DNA from: Gammaproteobacteria bacterium
GTDB taxonomy: Bacteria; Pseudomonadota; Gammaproteobacteria; Pseudomonadales; Azotimanducaceae
Assembly: GCA_026706425.1 (NCBI GenBank)
Contig: JAPOYW010000310.1
Span: 1 to 8,455 of the forward strand
Direction: 5' to 3'
DNA: 8,455 bases
Part shown: one piece after another, positions 1-6,397 of the stretch
Layout: the number at the start of each line of letters is the position of its first letter
Position numbering within the stretch: the first letter of the stretch is position 1
Notes under the pieces: model-generated
The model's input: only the letters and a program-made list of their open reading frames with translations
Told to the model about the DNA's origin: nothing
Database searches by the model: none
Program-made: the position numbers and the translations under genes

Positions 1-97
1 ACTAGCGCGTCTCGCGGGTACGCGAGCCGTCAAGGAGCAGATTCAGGCACTTGTCCATATGCAACCTGAGCGTAAACGTCCAGGGCGCTCAAGTAAC

Positions 98-579
98 CTA
101 GCCGACTACCTTCGTCAAATCCCGGGTGGGCATCAACTCAACGGCGCGCCTCAAGCCCCCAAAATCGACCAACGCATTGTCCCCCAAGTGGCTGGGCACC
201 ACGTGGCGCATGGCCCGGGCGATGTTGTCCACCCGGCCCGGCTGGATGGCGTCCCATTCCGCGAGCATCCGCTTGATGACCGGCCGTTCCAGGTTCTCCT
301 GGGAACCGCACAGGTTGCAGGGGATGATGGGATGCTCCCGGTACTTCGATCGGGGAAGTTCGGCTGTTTCTGGTCGAGATTGACGGCCACCACCTCGAAC
401 CCGACCGGTGCGTTGCGCTGGAGGGACAGCAGCATGTCGAGCAGCGTGTGGGAGTCCTTGCCGCCGGACAGGCAGGCCATGATCCGGTCGCCGTCCTCGA
501 TCATGGCGTAGTCGGCCACAGCCTTGCCGGCGAGGCGCCGGAGCTTCTTGCCCAGCTTGTTGACCTGAGCGCTGGCCAC
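98..579 (-). pseudogene. ttcA: Broken tRNA 2-thiocytidine(32) synthetase TtcA, centre deleted and frame-shifted
   Basis: TtcA makes 2-thiocytidine at position 32 of some tRNAs, using ATP and a [4Fe-4S] cluster. The 5' part starts at GTG 579, directly after the TAA of ybbP, with GGAGG five bases before it. It reads a clear TtcA N-terminus with the PP-loop SGGKDS at residues 38-43, then AVNLDQKQPNFP, and family similarity stops near base 352. It resumes near base 343 in another frame as YREHPIIPCNLCGSQENL and continues to VVPSHLGDNALVDF, ending at the stop at 98. Compared from memory with the 311-residue E. coli protein, about 115 residues are missing, including the CxxC pair that binds the cluster and the HHRDD region. 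Without the frame change, the N-terminal reading runs to 151 as unrelated sequence (142 aa). The product should be inactive. Identification is secure; whether the deletion is biological or an assembly fault cannot be seen from here. Confidence 0.88.
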
Positions 580-3081
580 TTAGACCTCCCGCAGGACCGT
601 GGCGGGCGGGGAGCTCACCAGCTTGCGGGTGCCGAGGTAGCCCACGGTCGCGATCATGGCCATGCCGATAGCCGGTCCCGTTGCCCATAGCCAGAAGTGC
701 ATGCTTGTCGGCAGTTCGAAGATCTCCCGGTTGAGGGTGAACACGGTGATTTCCGCGCCGATCACGGCGACGATTCCCGCGAACAGCCCCAGGATGGCGA
801 ACTCCGTCACCAGGGCACCCTGGATCAGGGGGCGGGTTCCGCCCAGTGCACGCAGCAGGGCATGTTCGCGCAAGCGCTGGTCCCGACTCGAGCCGATGGA
901 CGCGATCAGCACCAGCGCACCCGCTCCGAGCACCAGGTAGAGCACGAGTTCCACGGTCTGGGTGACCCGGTCGATGATGCTGCGCACCTGGTTGATGATC
1001 TCGTCCACCTCGATCAAGGTAATCGTGGGGTGGGCCGATAGCAGTTCGTTCAGGAACGGCTTCTCCTCACGCGACAGGTGGAAGCTTGTCATGAAGGTCG
1101 CGGGATACTCGTCGAGGGTCCCCGGCGAGAAGATGATGAAGAAATTGGGCTGCAGGCTGTCCCACTCGACGCTGCGCAGGTTCGTGACGGGAACCGTGAG
1201 GGGCAACCCGCCGATGTCGAAGGTCAGGGTATCGCCCACCGAGACTCCGATGGAACTGGCGTATTCGTCCTCCAAGGACGCGGCGGGTTCCCGCGGCCCG
1301 TCCTCGGACCACCACTCGCCCTCCACGACGATGTTGTTGTCCGGCAGGTCCGCGGCGAACGTGAGGTTGCGTTCCGAGCGAATACCGGGTCCGGGGCGAG
1401 GTCCGACGCGCCGCCGCCACTCCCTTGCGGGAACCTCGTTCACGGCATTGATGCGGCCGCGGATCATGGGAAACAGCGCTCCGTCGTACTCCGTGCGTTC
1501 GGTCAGCAGACGCTGGACGTCTTCCGCCTCCGACGGCACGACATTCATGAGGAAGTGGTTGGGCGTGCTCTCCGGAATCTCCGCCTGCCAGTCCTCGACG
1601 AGCGCGGTGCGCACCAGGAGCATCACCAGGAGGAGCATGATCGCGAAGCCGAAGATCACGATCTGGGCGACGTTCTCCCGGTAGCGGCGCTGCAGTCCCG
1701 CGAGCGCAAGCCGCCAGGTGCTGCCTGCCTGCATGCCGATTACCCGTCCGCCCCGGAGAAGAATCAAGGCGAGAACCGCGAAGGTGCCGCCTGTCACCAC
1801 CGCTCCGACTAGCGCCGCGACGGTCAGAACAACGCTGCCGCTGTGCCAGATGAGAAGCCCGAGGCTCCCGACCGCGGCGAACGAGTAGGTCACGATAGGC
1901 GCCACCCCGGTGCCCAGGTCGCGGCGTATCACGCGCATCGGCGAGATCTTCTTCAATCCGAGGAGCGGCGGCAATGCGAACGCCAACAGGCAGATTAACC
2001 CGGTAATCGAACCGACGACCAGCGGCCTTGCCCCCGGTAGAGGCAGCGTCGGCGGCAGCAGGTCGCCGAGGGCCGCGATGATGCCTAGATGAACCACGCC
2101 CCCGAGCGCCAGACCCAGCGCCGTTCCAACGACGCCGATGACCAGCAACACGCCCAGGTAGCCCCACTGGATCTCCCGCGGTGTTGCGCCCAGCGTCTTC
2201 AAGACGCCGACGTGGTCGAAGTGGCGGCGCGCATACCGGTTGGCCGCCAACGCCACGGCGATGCCGGCCAGTAGCACCGCCAGCAATCCGCCCAGCAGCA
2301 GGAAACTCTCGGCCCGGTCGATGGCCCGGGCGATGGAAGCGTTGGCGTCCCGGATGCTGCGCCAACCGTAGTTCGGGGCCAGATCCTCGCGAATCGCGTC
2401 GTACAGGGCCCGCAGTCCGGCGTCTTCGCCGGCCAGCATCAAGATATAGCCGATGCGACTGCCCGGCTGCACCACCTGCGTCGCGGGGATGTCCTCCACG
2501 CGCATCAGGAGACGCGGGCCGAAGTTCATGAAGCTTGTTCCGCCGCGATCCGGTTCCCCGGTCAGCACTGCGGCGACGGTGAAGTCCGCGTACCCGACAG
2601 CGACCCGATCCCCTACCTCGACACCGAGAGACGGAAACAGCCGCGAGTCCATCCAGACCTCGCCGATGCCGGGTACGTCCGACGTCGGCTCGCCCCGAGC
2701 GAACGGCTCGGTCGCGACTCGGGCCACGCCGCGCAACGGATAGCCCGGTGCCACGGCCTTGACGCTTGCCAGCTGGTTGCGGTCGGATCCGGAGGCGTCG
2801 GCAAACACCATCGAGTTGAAGGTGATGACGTCCGCGTAGGTGAGCCCTTCCTGCCTCGCAAGCTCCCGGAATCGATCGGGAATCTCCCGGGAACCCCCGA
2901 TGACCCGGTCCGCGCCCAGGAAGCTCGTCGATTCCTCCACGATGGCGCGCTGCAGCCGATCCACGAAGAGGGTGATAGCCGACACCGAGCCGACCGCCAC
3001 CAGGAGCGCGGCAATCAACAGGCGCAACTCGCCCGCACGCCAGTCGCGCATCGCGAACTTGACCGCAAGCGACGGCGTCAC
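580..3081 (-). CDS. ybbP: FtsX-family ABC transporter permease, YbbP-like (833 aa)
   Basis: This is the membrane subunit of a YbbA-YbbP type ABC system in the inner membrane; the substrate of this family is not firmly known. The layout is that of a double FtsX permease. There is one N-terminal span (about residues 20-40), a large periplasmic domain (GADRVIGGSREIP, VQPGSRIGY), and a first FtsX membrane block (about 255-410) with the cytoplasmic LKTLGATPREI coupling segment. More spans follow, then a second periplasmic domain, and a last FtsX block with LLRALGGTRPLI near the C-terminus. I chose GTG 3081 as start because it overlaps the TGA of ybbA as GTGA, with AGGGA upstream at a usable distance. 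The frame stays open to 3135 and an ATG ten codons inside is possible. Overlap with ybbA and direct abutment to ttcA indicate one operon. The length is in the family range and I see no break. Confidence 0.9.
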   Translation of the reverse strand: MTPSLAVKFAMRDWRAGELRLLIAALLVAVGSVSAITLFVDRLQRAIVEESTSFLGADRVIGGSREIPDRFRELARQEGLTYADVITFNSMVFADASGSDRNQLASVKAVAPGYPLRGVARVATEPFARGEPTSDVPGIGEVWMDSRLFPSLGVEVGDRVAVGYADFTVAAVLTGEPDRGGTSFMNFGPRLLMRVEDIPATQVVQPGSRIGYILMLAGEDAGLRALYDAIREDLAPNYGWRSIRDANASIARAIDRAESFLLLGGLLAVLLAGIAVALAANRYARRHFDHVGVLKTLGATPREIQWGYLGVLLVIGVVGTALGLALGGVVHLGIIAALGDLLPPTLPLPGARPLVVGSITGLICLLAFALPPLLGLKKISPMRVIRRDLGTGVAPIVTYSFAAVGSLGLLIWHSGSVVLTVAALVGAVVTGGTFAVLALILLRGGRVIGMQAGSTWRLALAGLQRRYRENVAQIVIFGFAIMLLLVMLLVRTALVEDWQAEIPESTPNHFLMNVVPSEAEDVQRLLTERTEYDGALFPMIRGRINAVNEVPAREWRRRVGPRPGPGIRSERNLTFAADLPDNNIVVEGEWWSEDGPREPAASLEDEYASSIGVSVGDTLTFDIGGLPLTVPVTNLRSVEWDSLQPNFFIIFSPGTLDEYPATFMTSFHLSREEKPFLNELLSAHPTITLIEVDEIINQVRSIIDRVTQTVELVLYLVLGAGALVLIASIGSSRDQRLREHALLRALGGTRPLIQGALVTEFAILGLFAGIVAVIGAEITVFTLNREIFELPTSMHFWLWATGPAIGMAMIATVGYLGTRKLVSSPPATVLREV

Positions 3082-3761
3082 GATGGCGAGTTCCCTACGA
3101 CGCGACCGGCCTCCAGGGTCACCGTGCGCCCGCAACGCGTAGCCAGCGCGGCGTCGTGCGTCACCAGGACCAACGTCGTACCGGCCTCCCGATTGAGATC
3201 GAAGATGAGATCGGCGATCCGGGCACCCGTATGGGTATCCAGATTGCCGGTGGGCTCGTCCGCGAACAGGACCTTGGGGCCTGACGCGAACGCCCTCGCG
3301 ATGGCCACCCGCTGTTGCTCGCCGCCGGAAAGCTGCCGGGGATAGTGGGTGGTCCGCGCCGACAGTCCGACCCGGTCCAGGAATTCGCGGGCGTCCTCTT
3401 TCGCTTGCCTGTCGCCGCGAAGCTCCAAGGGAAGCATGACGTTTTCAAGCGCGGTCAGGCTGTCGATTAGCTGGAAGGTCTGGAACACGAACCCGACGGA
3501 ACGCGCCCGGACCTTGGCACGCTGCTCCTCTCCCAAGGCGGTGATCTCGGCGCCGTCGAGCCAGACGTCTCCCACGGTGGGCAGGTCCAACCCCGCGAGA
3601 ACACCCAGGAGCGTCGTCTTGCCCGACCCGGACTCGCCGACCACGGCGACTTGACCCCCGGCGTCCACGTCGAGATCGATGCCGCCGAGGATCGTCAGCT
3701 CCCCTTCGGCTGTCGGAACACGTTTGACCAGCCCCTTGGCGCGCAGAATGGATGTCGGCAT
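3078..3761 (-). CDS. ybbA: ABC transporter ATP-binding protein, YbbA-like (227 aa)
   Basis: This is the nucleotide-binding subunit that powers the YbbP permease, on the cytoplasmic face of the inner membrane. It belongs to the LolD/MacB-like group of ATPases. All motifs are intact: Walker A GESGSGKT at residues 42-49, Q-loop glutamine at 94 (FVFQTFQL), signature LSGGEQQR at 144-151, Walker B VLFADEP at 164-170 with the catalytic glutamate 169, D-loop, and switch histidine 202 (LVTHD). I chose ATG 3761 because it gives 227 residues, nearly the 228 of E. coli YbbA, and because family similarity begins just after it; the frame is open further upstream to 3851. No strong Shine-Dalgarno is seen before it. 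The TGA overlaps the ybbP start by four bases, so the two are probably translationally coupled. It diverges from tesA exactly as in E. coli. Confidence 0.93.
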   Translation of the reverse strand: MPTSILRAKGLVKRVPTAEGELTILGGIDLDVDAGGQVAVVGESGSGKTTLLGVLAGLDLPTVGDVWLDGAEITALGEEQRAKVRARSVGFVFQTFQLIDSLTALENVMLPLELRGDRQAKEDAREFLDRVGLSARTTHYPRQLSGGEQQRVAIARAFASGPKVLFADEPTGNLDTHTGARIADLIFDLNREAGTTLVLVTHDAALATRCGRTVTLEAGRVVGNSPS

Positions 3762-3880
3762 GCAGTGTCGTCCGAACGATTGGTTGTCGGGCTCGAGGCG
3801 GCGGACCATCGCCGCGCCCCTCGCCGGCCGCGATTCGAAGGTCCGGCACACCCGAGTAGAGACGCTTGGTGACGAGCGAC

Positions 3881-3907
3881 ATTATCAGCGCACCTGCGGG
3901 GATTCAA
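3881..3907 (-). promoter_or_regulatory. Weak candidate promoter for the ybbA-ybbP-ttcA operon
   Basis: On the minus strand GATAAT (3886-3881) resembles a sigma-70 -10 box at five of six positions. TTGAAT (3907-3902) lies upstream with a 15-base spacer, shorter than the ideal 17. It would give a leader of about 110 bases before the ybbA start. It lies in the 203-bp divergent region with tesA. This is by eye only. Confidence 0.3.
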
Positions 3908-3964
3908 ATGGCGGGTCGCCGGCACCCCTTGACCCACTTCGGCGACTGCCGTAAGTGTGTCTGG

Positions 3965-4621
3965 ATGAAACGGTTTCTCAAGCAAGCCCTCCCCTGCGTC
4001 GCCATGTTGGCCACAGCCCTTTGCCTTGCTGCCGACGACACCGAAACGGCGGCGAAGACGACCGTTCTGGTCGTCGGCGACAGCCTGAGCGCCGGCTACG
4101 GGCTTCGCGGCGAAGACTCTTGGGTGGACCTGCTACAAGAACGGCTCGGCTCGGATTACCAAGTTCGCAATGCCAGCGTCAGCGGCGATACCACCGGCGG
4201 GGGCCGCGCGCGCATCGGCAAGACGCTGGCGACCCACGCGCCGGACATCGTGATCATCGAACTCGGCGGCAACGACGGTCTGCGCGGTCTGCCCATCGAG
4301 ACGATCCGCGACAACCTGACCGCCATGATGGAGGCGGTGATCGCGGTGGAGGCCAAACCGGTTCTCGCCGGCATGCTCATGCCACCGAACCTCGGACCCC
4401 GCTACACCGAAGCCTTCCAGCAGGTCTACGAGGAAGTGGCCGAAGCCACCGGCGCCGCCCTGGTGCCGTTCCTGCTCGAGGGCGTCGCCACTTCCGAAGA
4501 GGGATTGATGCAGGACGACGGCGTGCATCCCACTGCGGCTGCACAGGGGCGACTACTAGACAACGTTTGGACGGTGTTGGGACCGCTCGTGGCGAAGCAG
4601 CAAACAGGGGCTACTCGCTGA
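3965..4621 (+). CDS. tesA: Exported GDSL thioesterase / lysophospholipase TesA (218 aa)
   Basis: This is a multifunctional periplasmic SGNH hydrolase: acyl-CoA thioesterase I, lysophospholipase L1 and arylesterase activities are known for the family. A Sec signal peptide is plain (MKRFLKQALP, then a hydrophobic stretch to about residue 23). The catalytic blocks are intact. Block I is VVGDSLS with nucleophile Ser40, block II is SGDTT with Gly74, block III is ELGGND with Asn103, and block V is DGVHP with Asp185 and His188. The length is close to E. coli TesA (208 aa including signal). I chose ATG 3965 because it begins the signal peptide; the frame is open from 3866 but that extra part is not signal-like. 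The Shine-Dalgarno is weak. A poor TTGACC-N17-TAAGTG match (3929-3957) would give an almost leaderless message. It is divergent from ybbA, as in E. coli. Confidence 0.93.
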   Translation: MKRFLKQALPCVAMLATALCLAADDTETAAKTTVLVVGDSLSAGYGLRGEDSWVDLLQERLGSDYQVRNASVSGDTTGGGRARIGKTLATHAPDIVIIELGGNDGLRGLPIETIRDNLTAMMEAVIAVEAKPVLAGMLMPPNLGPRYTEAFQQVYEEVAEATGAALVPFLLEGVATSEEGLMQDDGVHPTAAAQGRLLDNVWTVLGPLVAKQQTGATR

Positions 4622-4702
4622 GGCGCTTGCTCGTCGGCACATCGGCAGTCACATCCACCTACCACGGGTTGCGCCGCTGTATGCGGGAGTCCGGTATCAC
4701 AC

Positions 4703-4732
4703 TTGCATTGCATAGGTAGAACTACCTATGAT
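4703..4732 (+). promoter_or_regulatory. Candidate sigma-70 promoter for the glycine-zipper/M48 cassette
   Basis: TTGCAT (4703-4708) and TATGAT (4727-4732) are separated by 18 bases. The -10 matches TATAAT at five of six positions and the -35 matches TTGACA at four. Transcription would begin near 4740, giving a leader of about 200 bases before the ATG at 4940. A perfect dyad fills the spacer and runs into the -10, which suggests regulation by a protein bound there. By eye only, not tested. Confidence 0.5.
4711..4730. repeat. Perfect 20-bp dyad, putative operator
   Basis: The arms CATAGGTAG (4711-4719) and CTACCTATG (4722-4730) are exact reverse complements around a central AA. The element lies between the -35 and -10 hexamers of the candidate promoter and overlaps the -10. 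This is a typical place for a dimeric repressor to bind. No regulator gene is seen in the window, and I do not recognise the site as belonging to a known regulator. Confidence 0.6.
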
Positions 4733-4925
4733 CGCTCCGACTCATCGTGGTCGCCCCCCGGCCCATCGACCGTGGCGTCACCATGACATCACCGTCGGGT
4801 CGAAGTAGTGGAACCGCGTTGATCAACCGAATATTTCAGCGATCTCTTACACCCGCCCCGGACAGTTTCGCTCAACGTCCACGCCTGAGTCGCCTTAAGG
4901 TTTGGAGCCTCTTCAATTCAACGTT

Positions 4926-4931
4926 AAGGAG
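4926..4931 (+). promoter_or_regulatory. Strong Shine-Dalgarno of the glycine-zipper gene
   Basis: AAGGAG lies eight bases before ATG 4940. It fixes that start and contrasts with the weak sites before tesA and ybbA, suggesting that the small protein is made in quantity. Confidence 0.75.
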
Positions 4932-4939
4932 CTAGTGAA

Positions 4940-5233
4940 ATGAAGATCAAGAAGCATGTGCTTGCTTGGGGGCTAGTGGCTGGACTGGCCGGGGTGTCTG
5001 GCGGGGCCGCTGTCTGCGATCAGCCGGTGGTGGATTTCCAAGCGCAAGCGGGCTACTACTTTGCCAAGAAAGTCGCCAGGGAGCAGGAAGTCGACGAGGG
5101 TGCCGCCCAAGCCTTCTTCCAAGCGAGCGGCGCGGCTGCTGGCGCTGCCGTGGGAGCCCTGATCGGTGCCAAAGTCGGGTCCCTTGGTGGTCCCATCGGG
5201 GCTGCCATCGGCGCCGGATTTGGGGCCCTATAG
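4940..5233 (+). CDS. Small exported glycine-zipper protein (97 aa), function unknown
   Basis: I do not recognise a named family. Residues 1-25 form a Sec-type signal peptide (basic KIKKH, a hydrophobic core, small residues before Cys26). The position before Cys26 is Val, so a lipoprotein box is unlikely. A short polar segment (about 27-60, with KKVAREQEVDEG) follows. From residue 64 to the end come only small and hydrophobic residues with one Lys78. Glycines fall at 64, 68, 72, 76, 80 and 84, an unbroken GxxxG run, then Pro85, then 87, 91 and 95. Such zippers pack helices in membranes and occur in pore-forming peptides, class II bacteriocins and envelope proteins. The signal end contains VSGG, which resembles a double-glycine leader, but the strong hydrophobic core favours Sec. 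The M48 protease gene starts 23 bases downstream, so the two are probably co-transcribed. That the gene is real is well supported by its start, signal and zipper; its role is not known. Confidence 0.82.
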   Translation: MKIKKHVLAWGLVAGLAGVSGGAAVCDQPVVDFQAQAGYYFAKKVAREQEVDEGAAQAFFQASGAAAGAAVGALIGAKVGSLGGPIGAAIGAGFGAL

Positions 5234-5256
5234 ACGCATCCGAGGCGTTCAGGGCC

Positions 5257-6396
5257 ATGTCTATCCTCGCCGTTGCTGCCTCGTTGGGTCTGGCAGCACT
5301 ACCCGTACTGCTATGGGTGCATTCGAAAAGCAACGGCGAGGAACCCGGCCAACGCGCCAACCAGATAACTTGGATCGCTGCGCTGGTTCTGGGCGCAGGG
5401 GCAGCACTGGGCACCTTAGAAGCAATCTCGACCACGGTTTCGACCTGGATCGATTTGCCTTCGAACGAGTGGCTGTCGTCTTTCTGTTTGGGTCTCCTGG
5501 CGGGTTTGACGATGTATCTTTCGATTTGGGTCGCACTTTTCAGACTCGCCGCAACAGTACATCGATGGTCCTTTCGATTGCCCCCAGAGCATGAGGCCAG
5601 TTGGCGCGAGAAGCTGATTGTGGAGGTATGCGTACTGTTGGCGATGGTCTTCGGCCTTGCATTTGCGGGGTTGGTGGGACACGCAACCACAACCATCGGG
5701 CTGCCTGTCTGGGCGGTCCTGCCATTGGTCGTCGCGATTCTCCCGCTCTACCAGACGTTCGCGCTGCCGTGGTTAACGTACCTTCGCGCCCCGAGGCTAA
5801 CTTCGCGCAACATCGCCAATGTCGAGGCATGGTTGGCGAACCTACGGCTCGAACGTGGACTGCCGGCCTTTCATGTCCGGATACAGGAAGGTCGAATCGC
5901 GAACGCGTTCGCGACTGCCGGATTGGGCGCACACCTAGTCGTGATCGGGGGTGGCCTCCTGGAGCGCATGTCTCATTCGCAGCTGTGCGCGGTACTCGCG
6001 CACGAGGTGGCACACGTGGTCAAGCGTCACGTACCGAGGCTCGTTCTGCCGTTGACAATCCTTGGCACATGGCTGCACGTCCTATGCGTCATTTCGTTCG
6101 CAAATCCCCTGTTCGACAGGGACGGACCCCTGTTTATGGCAGCGGGAGCGGCCCTCGCGGGTGCATTCGCCGGGTTGTTCGTCGTCGCCTTACCCGGTTT
6201 TTTCATGCGTCGGATGGAATTCCAAGCCGACCGTCTAGCGGTGGAAATGCTCGGTGACGGCGAGCTCCTCGTTGACGCCCTCACAAAGCTCGCCGAACTG
6301 AACAAGCAACCCCTGGACGCGAGGTCTTGGTCGCACCCGACCATTCAGGCTCGGATTGACGCGATTCGGGCGCTGGCGCCGAACACACCGGGTTGA
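5257..6396 (+). CDS. Multi-span M48-family zinc metalloprotease (379 aa)
   Basis: This is an integral-membrane zinc peptidase of the M48 (Ste24/HtpX-like) family. About five hydrophobic spans come first (near residues 2-21, 37-57, 74-98, 120-141 and 148-170). The catalytic part follows: NAFATAGLG near 216-224, the HExxH motif HEVAH at 249-253 (His249, Glu250, His253), two further hydrophobic segments (about 262-283 and 290-316), the third zinc ligand Glu321 in EFQAD with Asp325, and the SHP motif with His360. All catalytic residues are present. HtpX-type enzymes cleave damaged membrane proteins and Ste24 types mature peptides. The extra N-terminal spans make this longer than E. coli HtpX (about 293 aa), so I give no gene symbol. 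I chose ATG 5257 because it begins the first span; the same frame upstream overlaps the small gene and is not protein-like. The partner gene suggests, as inference, that the zipper peptide is its substrate. Base composition is more AT-rich than its neighbours. Confidence 0.88.
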   Translation: MSILAVAASLGLAALPVLLWVHSKSNGEEPGQRANQITWIAALVLGAGAALGTLEAISTTVSTWIDLPSNEWLSSFCLGLLAGLTMYLSIWVALFRLAATVHRWSFRLPPEHEASWREKLIVEVCVLLAMVFGLAFAGLVGHATTTIGLPVWAVLPLVVAILPLYQTFALPWLTYLRAPRLTSRNIANVEAWLANLRLERGLPAFHVRIQEGRIANAFATAGLGAHLVVIGGGLLERMSHSQLCAVLAHEVAHVVKRHVPRLVLPLTILGTWLHVLCVISFANPLFDRDGPLFMAAGAALAGAFAGLFVVALPGFFMRRMEFQADRLAVEMLGDGELLVDALTKLAELNKQPLDARSWSHPTIQARIDAIRALAPNTPG

Positions 6397-6397
6397 G

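Larger units (their letters stand above)
4622..4939. other. 318-base intergenic region between tesA and the glycine-zipper gene
   Basis: No credible gene was found here. A 62-codon reading frame (4747-4935, GTG start) is rich in Arg, Ser and Pro, lacks a ribosome binding site and looks like chance. The region holds the candidate promoter and dyad near 4703-4732, a short perfect palindrome GTTGATCAAC at 4818-4827, and a roughly 200-base leader before the strong Shine-Dalgarno of the next gene. I saw no hairpin followed by a T-run that would end the tesA transcript. Confidence 0.6.

Noticed and set aside
11..26. Perfect hairpin CTCGCG-GGTA-CGCGAG after the ttcA remnant
   Set aside because: It is GC-rich, but no T-run follows on either strand, so it is not a credible intrinsic terminator, and the window edge prevents further reading.
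1067..2365. Long alternative frame antiparallel or offset to ybbP
   Set aside because: Arg/Gly/Pro-rich product without motifs, typical of a shadow frame in GC-rich DNA; the ybbP frame shows clear FtsX domains.
3929..3957. TTGACC-N17-TAAGTG as a tesA promoter
   Set aside because: The -10 match is poor and the start of transcription would fall almost on the ATG; not strong enough to list as a feature.
4712..4729. NarL/NarP-type heptamers (TACCTAT and its complement) in the dyad
   Set aside because: The heptamers point away from each other with four bases between them, not the 7-2-7 arrangement used by these regulators, so I do not assign the site to them.
4747..4935. 62-codon reading frame in the tesA-cassette gap
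   Set aside because: GTG start, no Shine-Dalgarno, Arg/Ser/Pro-rich random-looking product, and it lies within the likely leader of the next gene.
4940..5015. Double-glycine bacteriocin leader (VSGG) in the small protein
   Set aside because: The leader has a strong continuous hydrophobic core after lysines, which is a Sec signal, and no C39-peptidase transporter is present, so a GG-processed peptide is not supported.
4966..5256. N-terminal extension of the M48 frame across the glycine-zipper gene
   Set aside because: The extra residues are Arg/Gly/Cys-rich shadow sequence overlapping a gene with a clear signal peptide; the membrane protein begins naturally at ATG 5257.
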